Source: Phycisphaerae bacterium
GTDB lineage: Bacteria > Planctomycetota > Phycisphaerae > Sedimentisphaerales > SG8-4
Assembly: GCA_030613765.1 (NCBI GenBank)
Contig: JAUWLI010000222.1
Location: 1-5,409 of the forward strand
Direction of reading: 5' to 3'
DNA: 5,409 nucleotides
Shown here: piece after piece, positions 5,346 through 5,409 of the stretch
How positions within the stretch are numbered: the first letter of the stretch is position 1
Layout of the letters: every line of letters starts with the position of its first letter
Translations under genes and position numbers: made by a program
The notes under the pieces: generated by a model
What the model was told of the DNA's origin: nothing
The model's database searches: none
The model's input: the letters and a program-made list of their open reading frames with translations, nothing else

Positions 5346-5409
5346 TTACTTCCCTTTCGGCCAGGGATAGGCATTTGAGCCGGCTTCTTTATCGATGGGC
5401 CCGGCAGGT
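5346..5409 (-). CDS. Possible C-terminal end of an upstream gene (5' part outside window)
   Basis: On the minus strand a frame is open from the window edge (first full codon 5408-5406) to TAA at 5348-5346, giving the tail PAGPIDKEAGSNAYPWPKGK. Its Pro/Gly/Lys-rich composition and codon use look protein-like, and its orientation and 57-nt distance fit a gene read before queC. It is too short to assign to a family. A second minus frame is also open here, so the call is tentative. Confidence 0.4.
   Translation of the reverse strand, partial: PAGPIDKEAGSNAYPWPKGK

Overview
The window is 5.4 kb of compact bacterial sequence of moderate GC. It holds the 3' part of one gene, five complete protein genes, one tRNA, a probable small RNA, and the possible tail of a further gene at the right edge. 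A sigma-54 activator, a COG4299-type membrane acyltransferase, a DUF2089 regulator and a queC-queE pair suggest a Gram-negative-type bacterium. A Planctomycetota/Phycisphaerae-like genome is my best guess, but nothing here is diagnostic and that is inference only.

Layout. (1) 1-666 (+): the C-terminal part of an NtrC-family sigma-54-dependent regulator (end of the AAA+ domain plus Fis-type HTH). (2) 667-924: AT-rich intergenic DNA. On the minus strand it contains a near-consensus promoter (TTGACA, 16 bp, CATAAT), then about 11-20 nt downstream a perfect 12-bp stem ending in a T run. Together these outline an sRNA of about 67 nt whose 27-nt loop is almost entirely pyrimidine and contains an anti-Shine-Dalgarno core. 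(3) 925-2226 (-): tRNA-Leu(GAG), behind a strong promoter, followed 48 nt later by a multi-pass DUF5009/NagX/HGSNAT-like acyltransferase that has no obvious promoter of its own. (4) 2227-2556: non-coding, with promoters pointing outward at both ends and a compact three-helix inverted-repeat structure at 2421-2484. (5) 2557-3904 (+): a two-gene operon. It encodes a DUF2089 zinc-ribbon/HTH protein, probably translated from a leaderless GTG, and a three-TM protein with a SHOCT-like N-terminus and a predicted extracytoplasmic beta-sandwich. (6) 3916-5288 (-): queC-queE, overlapping as TAATG, for 7-deazaguanine (preQ0) synthesis and convergent with the previous operon. (7) 5346-5409 (-): probably the last 20 codons of an upstream gene.

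How the parts may work together. QueE makes 7-carboxy-7-deazaguanine and QueC converts it to preQ0, so these two are consecutive pathway steps and translationally coupled. The DUF2089 protein and its membrane partner each carry a SHOCT-like segment, one at the C-terminus and the other at the N-terminus, so they look like a regulator/membrane-sensor pair; this is inference. The sRNA candidate is the least expected item. Its arm and loop also match a continuous 19-nt stretch inside the sigma-54 activator gene just upstream, which suggests a possible target, although chance cannot be excluded without comparative data.
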